NCBI GenBank assembly: GCA_027604665.1 | Contig: JADGIZ010000599.1 | Coordinates: forward strand, 1-11,351 | Length of the DNA stretch: 11,351 nucleotides | Direction: 5' to 3' | Source: Polyrhizophydium stewartii | Taxonomy: Eukaryota; Chytridiomycota; Chytridiomycetes; Rhizophydiales | Shown here: one piece after another, positions 7,527-11,351 of the stretch | Layout of the letters: every line of letters starts with the position of its first letter | Numbering within the stretch: position 1 is the first letter of the stretch | Notes under the pieces: generated by a model | What the model saw: the letters and a program-made list of their open reading frames with translations, nothing else | What the model was told of the DNA's origin: nothing | Databases searched by the model: none | Position numbers and translations under genes: made by a program

Positions 7527-9568
7527 ATGCTCGGCGTCGCGCTGGCCGCAACGCACATCGGCTGCCGCTGCCGCCTGCTGGCCGCCGCCCGTCCGCCGGT
7601 GCCGGGCGGGCCTCGCACAGCAGCGGCGGCTGCGTGCGTCTCGGCGCGGCGTGTGACTCCGGGCCTGCGCCTGCTCTCGGCCGCCTCGCAGCCAGCAACC
7701 CCGACGGCCTCGTCCGCTGATCTTCAAGCTCGGGGCGAACAGGCCAGCGCCGACACCAGCGCCCATGTCAGCGCTGATGCTGGCGCGGCGGAGGGCAGCG
7801 ATGCCCCGGCGCTGCGGCGAAAGTCGCTGCGCATGATGCAGCACAAGTTCCTCGGAAAGGTCGGCCGCCGCATGCACGCACGGTGCCCGAGCGGGCGATG
7901 GACCTCGCCTCTCTTGGCTGACAGTCGCATCGACGTGCGAATGCGCAGGGCTCGTCGTTTGTCGACTTCAAGTACGTCAAGGTGTGCGCCGGCAACGGCG
8001 GCGACGGATGCATCGCCTTCTTCCGCGGCATCCAGCTGCCCATGGGCCCGCCTTCTGGCGGCAACGGCGGCCGCGGCGGCAGCGTCTACGTGCGCGCATC
8101 CAAGGACGTCACCTCGCTCAACGGCGTGCCCAACCAGTGCGCTGCGCCAAATGGCAACCAGGGCAGAGGCAAGCAGATGCACGGCGCCGACGGCGAGGAC
8201 ATTGAGATTGTCGTGCCCGTCGGCACCATCGTCAGGGAGGTCGTGATGCCGGCCACGACGCCCTCCAAGCAGCAGCTGTTGCGCGAGGCGCAGGAGGAGG
8301 AGCTGGCCAAATACCAGGAGCTGGCCAAGGAGGAGCGCCGGCGCCGCGGAGAAGCTCGTCGCGGCGGCGAGGCCGCTGCATCGACAACCGCAGAGTCTGA
8401 TGCAGCGCCGCGAGCTGGCTCTGACCCTGCTCTGGACGGCGCCTCGGCAGCAGATGCGACAGACATGTCAACCGAAGACGGATCCGAGGTCGACAACGAG
8501 TTCGACGAGGACAGCGACCTTGAGATGGACGAGTGGGATGCCGCCGAGCTTGCAAAGCGCCAAGAGGCCGAAGAGATCGCCAGAGAGGAGGCTTACGAGC
8601 GCCGCATGGAGATCCTGAGCCAGCACTTCAAGTTCCGCGACAAGTACGCGCCGCAGGAGGACCGCATGCGCATGCTGTTTGAGCGAATCCCGCGCGATTC
8701 GGCCAAGTCTTCTGCACCGATGCTCGAGTTTGAGCTGCTCGAGGACGGTGAGCGCCGCCTCGTCGCGCGCGGCGGCCGCGGCGGCCTCGGCAACCCGCAC
8801 TTTGTCACGCCCGTGATCCCCGGTCCGGGCATCGCCGGCCGAGGCGAAAAGGCCACTCCGATTGTGCTGCAGCTCGAGCTCAAGACCATGGCAGATGCGG
8901 GCCTTGTCGGCCTACCCAACGCGGGCAAGAGCACGCTGCTCAAGGCCACGTCCAATGCGCACCCCAAGATCGCGCCGTATCCGTTCACGACGCTCAACCC
9001 GTACGTGGGCACCATCGACTTTGACGACTACTGGACCATGACCATTGCTGATATCCCAGGCATCATTGCCGGTGCGCACGCCAACCTGGGCCTCGGTCAC
9101 CAGTTCTTGCGCCACATTGAGCGCACCAAGCTGCTTGTCTATGTGATTGATCTCGCCGGCGAGGCGCCGTGGGACGATCTGGCGACGCTGCAGAGCGAGC
9201 TCGAGGCGTTCAAGGAGGGCATGACCAACCGCCCGTCGCTCATTGCCGCCAACAAAGCCGACGTGGCGGCGCTTGCCAAGCAGAACTTTGAGATTCTCAA
9301 GTCGCGCACCAGCATCCCGATTGTGCCCATCTCTGCCAAGAACGAAAAGAACATCCGCACGCTGACCAACGTCATGCGCAAGCTCGTCGAGAACATCAAT
9401 GCCGAGGAGGAGCGGGCAAAGGCCGACAAGGCCGCGGAGGCGCGCAAGTCCAAGGCGGCTGCTGATGCAGCTGCTGCTGCCAAGAGGATTGCCAAGGCTG
9501 CGGAGCAGGCGGCCAAGGCAGCGGCACGCGAGGCTGCCCGGCCCGGCAACGTCCCGCCTGCTGCTTAG
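7527..9568 (+). CDS. MTG2: Mitochondrial Obg-family GTPase (Mtg2/GTPBP5)
   Basis: GTPase that acts late in assembly of the mitochondrial large ribosomal subunit. Exons 7527-7859 and 7949-9568 (AAG|GTCGGC...GCGCAG|GGC, phase 0) give 650 residues; yeast Mtg2 is about 520. The N-terminus is Ala/Arg-rich and fits mitochondrial targeting. The Gly-rich Obg domain starts at SSFVDFKYVKVCAGNGGDG (about 113-131). It is interrupted at about residues 212-378 by a charged, helical, acidic insertion, then resumes at VARGGRGGLGNPHF. The G domain has all motifs: G1 GLPNAGKST (432-440), the switch I segment YPFTTLNP, G3 DIPG (479-482), G4 NKAD (546-549) and G5 SAK (573-575). After the G domain comes an Ala/Lys-rich tail of about 55 residues instead of a bacterial OCT domain. 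An AATAAA sits 18 nt after the stop. Confidence 0.95.
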
Positions 9569-9585
9569 ACGCGGCTCTTGCAAGT

Positions 9586-9591
9586 AATAAA
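9586..9591 (+). terminator. Polyadenylation signal AATAAA for MTG2
   Basis: Canonical AATAAA 18 nt past the TAG. If it is used, the MTG2 transcript would end near 9605-9620, just short of the converging gene. Confidence 0.55.
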
Positions 9592-9650
9592 CTCACGGCC
9601 CAATCCTCGATCACTTTCCTGCTTGGCGCACTCGAGGTGCATGTTCTTTG

Positions 9651-9656
9651 TTTATA
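9651..9656 (-). terminator. Possible polyadenylation signal (TATAAA) for SHQ1
   Basis: On the minus strand a TATAAA variant lies 17 nt after the TGA at 9673-9675, preceded by a T8 run (minus strand). It is the only A/T-rich hexamer of this type in the 104-bp convergent gap besides that of MTG2. Confidence 0.35.
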
Positions 9657-9672
9657 GCCACCAAAAAAAAGC

Positions 9673-11330
9673 TCAGTCCATGGCAACATCGTCGTCGAAG
9701 GGATCTTGCTTCTCGCGCATGTCTTCTGACGCAAGCGCTTCGAGCTCCGACAGCGGCCAGCCCACCATCTCGCGCGTGGCTTCAAACCGGTGCAGCTGCG
9801 ATGCGAGCGAGCGGAGGCGCTTGTCGGACGCCTGCTGGATCCACACGCAGTAATCTGTGATCCACACACGGTCAAGGACAAACGTGACCTCGTCGCGGTC
9901 CAGCAACCGTTTGATCTGGAGTAGCGCCTTGAGCACCGCGCGGCGGCCGAGCTTGAGCAGGATCACAACATCCTCGAGCACTCGCGCCGAAAGCTCAAAA
10001 TGGCGGTAGAGAGGGTACGCCAGCGATCGGCGCAGGCAGCATGTCACCACATCCTGCAGATCCGAAAAAGTCTGCACGGGCGAGTCAGCTTCCAGAGACA
10101 CGTCGCCCGGCAGAGTGGGGCCGCTCAACACACATCAAAGCACGAGAGCGTCCCGCTCAGCTTGCAGATGGTCCATGCCGACTCGACCGTGGGCTCGCCC
10201 TCGGTCGTCCGCAGGTTGTAGCAGTGGCCAAAGAGGATATCGACCAGGCCCAAGTACAGCGCATGCTCCATGGGCGGGTCGATCAGATCTGGCGAGGATA
10301 GAAGAGGCATTAGCGTCATGGAGGCGCTGTGTAACCGAGCAGAGAGAACCTACACCGCCGGTTCGACAGCTTCCGCAGCTGGTCCTGCTCCTGCGCACTG
10401 AACTCGAGGAACGGATGAAAAGGCGCTCCTTGCGGTTTCTCTTGGCCTGCCTCCGGTGCAGACTGCGCCTGAATCTCGCGCAGGGCCCTCCACGACTCTG
10501 GCTTGAACCGGATCAATCGCTGAATCTCCTCGTCGTTCAAAAAGTCGGATCTGCGACGCGACGTGTCAAATGAAAGCAGCAATAGCACATGGTAAAGCAG
10601 CACACGAAGCAGCGCTTCTGCGTACATATAATAGTCGTCGTCAAACTTCTCGTCCTCAAAGGCGATCCTTCCCGCGCGGCGAGACTCGGGCGTCGAGGTG
10701 TCCAGATCCACAACATCGAGCACCTCGGTCGCGACTTGATACAGAGTCTGCGCATAGCCGCTGTACTGGTTGTTGAATCCGTACTTTGCGCCATTGAGTC
10801 CTTCCTGCAGCCAGTCGGCGAGCATCAGCGTGGGATGCTCTGACGCTAGAAAGCGAGCCGCACAAGCACAACGCACGAGTGGCTCCGGAGGGAGCATCTG
10901 CGGGAAGCTCCAGTCGATCTCCTCCTCTTCTCCGTCTGCAGTTTCGGTCCATGAGTGCATGAGCCTGTCTGCTTAACTGGCGTTCGCCGAGCCAGCCGGT
11001 GCACACAGACCTTGGTCGTTTGGCTGCATGTCCAGTGCGCTCGGCGCATCCTGCTCCTGGATGAGCGGCGCACGGGCCGACTGCGGCGCGGCGCGCGCAC
11101 CAAGCGCGGCGAGAACGGCTGCCGGTCCGCTGGCCGATGCGGCCGCTTCGGCAGCCGACTTGGCGTCCGCGGGACCGCCGCGGATATCCATGAGTTTGGT
11201 CAGCATGTCGAGATCAGCAAAGTGCTCGCCGGCCGTCTCCTTGGGGATCTTGAGGGACACAATGCCCTTGTCAATGTCGTACGACGACCGCTCCCTGCCA
11301 TCCTCGATCAGGCGGCCGGGCAGGCTCAGG
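9673..11330 (-). CDS. SHQ1: H/ACA snoRNP assembly factor SHQ1 (5' partial)
   Basis: Chaperone that binds the pseudouridine synthase dyskerin/Cbf5 before it enters H/ACA snoRNPs. Exons in coding order: 11011-11330, 10354-10935, 10134-10288 and 9673-10071. The first begins after an acceptor (GTGCAG|C) 21 bp from the window edge, so the N-terminus is outside. Exon 1 has the end of the CS-like domain (LSLPGRLIEDGRE, SYDIDKG, PKETAGEHFADLDML) and an Ala-rich linker. The SHQ1 domain shows YGFNNQYSGYAQTL, DFLNDEEIQRLI, NRRYLIDPP, TTEGEPTVESAW, RRSLAYPLYRHFE and ITDYCVWIQQAS. Introns at 10289-10353 (CTAAT branch) and 10072-10133 (CTGAC branch) are well supported by phase and homology. The intron at 10936-11010 must exist because an in-frame TAA (10973-10975) separates the first two exons, but a 42-nt alternative with acceptor at 10969 also keeps the frame. 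Confidence 0.93.
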
Positions 11331-11351
11331 CTGCACGGATGGGGCGGGGGG

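Noticed and set aside
6152..7618. A 488-codon minus-strand open frame opposite SURF1
   Set aside because: It is antisense to three well-supported SURF1 exons and has no recognisable domain. Long antisense frames are expected in DNA with GC-rich third positions.
8741..9568. MTG2 as a bacterial Obg gene gained by transfer or contamination
   Set aside because: It has a spliceosomal intron, a targeting-type N-terminus, the same base composition as its neighbours and a fungal-type insertion, so it is an ordinary nuclear gene.

Overview
This window reads as nuclear DNA of a GC-rich, intron-rich, gene-dense eukaryote. I infer a fungus, probably an early-diverging, chytrid-like lineage. An SH3-SAM-PH protein of the Boi/Pob1 type is a fungal hallmark. 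A JTB-like protein is more typical of animals and, to my knowledge, absent from the well-studied yeasts. The introns are mostly short (62-224 nt) and several have a CTGAC- or CTAAT-like branch site. No bacterial operon, phage, mobile element, CRISPR array or RNA gene was recognised.

Layout. Bases 71-926 (minus) hold the last three exons of COP9 signalosome subunit 2 (CSN2), interrupted by introns with CA/TG dinucleotide tracts. The 5' two thirds of that gene are not in the window: about 0.95 kb of simple-sequence-rich DNA follows where they should be. Bases 1903-2687 (minus) encode a small cysteine-rich type I membrane protein matching the JTB family. Bases 3024-6209 (minus) encode a seven-exon SH3-SAM-PH polarity protein of about 812 residues, including one intron that is best explained as GC-AG. 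From a 137-bp divergent intergenic region, SURF1/SHY1 (6347-7388, plus, three exons) runs the other way, followed 138 bp later by the mitochondrial Obg GTPase MTG2 (7527-9568, plus, two exons). MTG2 converges, with a 104-bp gap, on SHQ1 (9673-11330 and beyond, minus), the H/ACA snoRNP assembly chaperone, whose first exon(s) lie outside the window.

The genes are not one pathway. They are housekeeping genes: protein degradation control (CSN2), secretory/membrane (JTB-like), polarity (Boi-like), cytochrome oxidase assembly (SURF1), mitochondrial ribosome assembly (MTG2) and pseudouridylation snoRNP assembly (SHQ1). SURF1 and MTG2 are tandem mitochondrial biogenesis genes. I see no convincing new multi-gene system. 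The most useful leads are the truncated CSN2, the JTB-like protein, the acidic insertion in MTG2 and the splice-site oddities. Exon boundaries were built by eye from reading-frame phase, splice consensus and recalled family alignments; all gene names rest on recognition rather than a database search.
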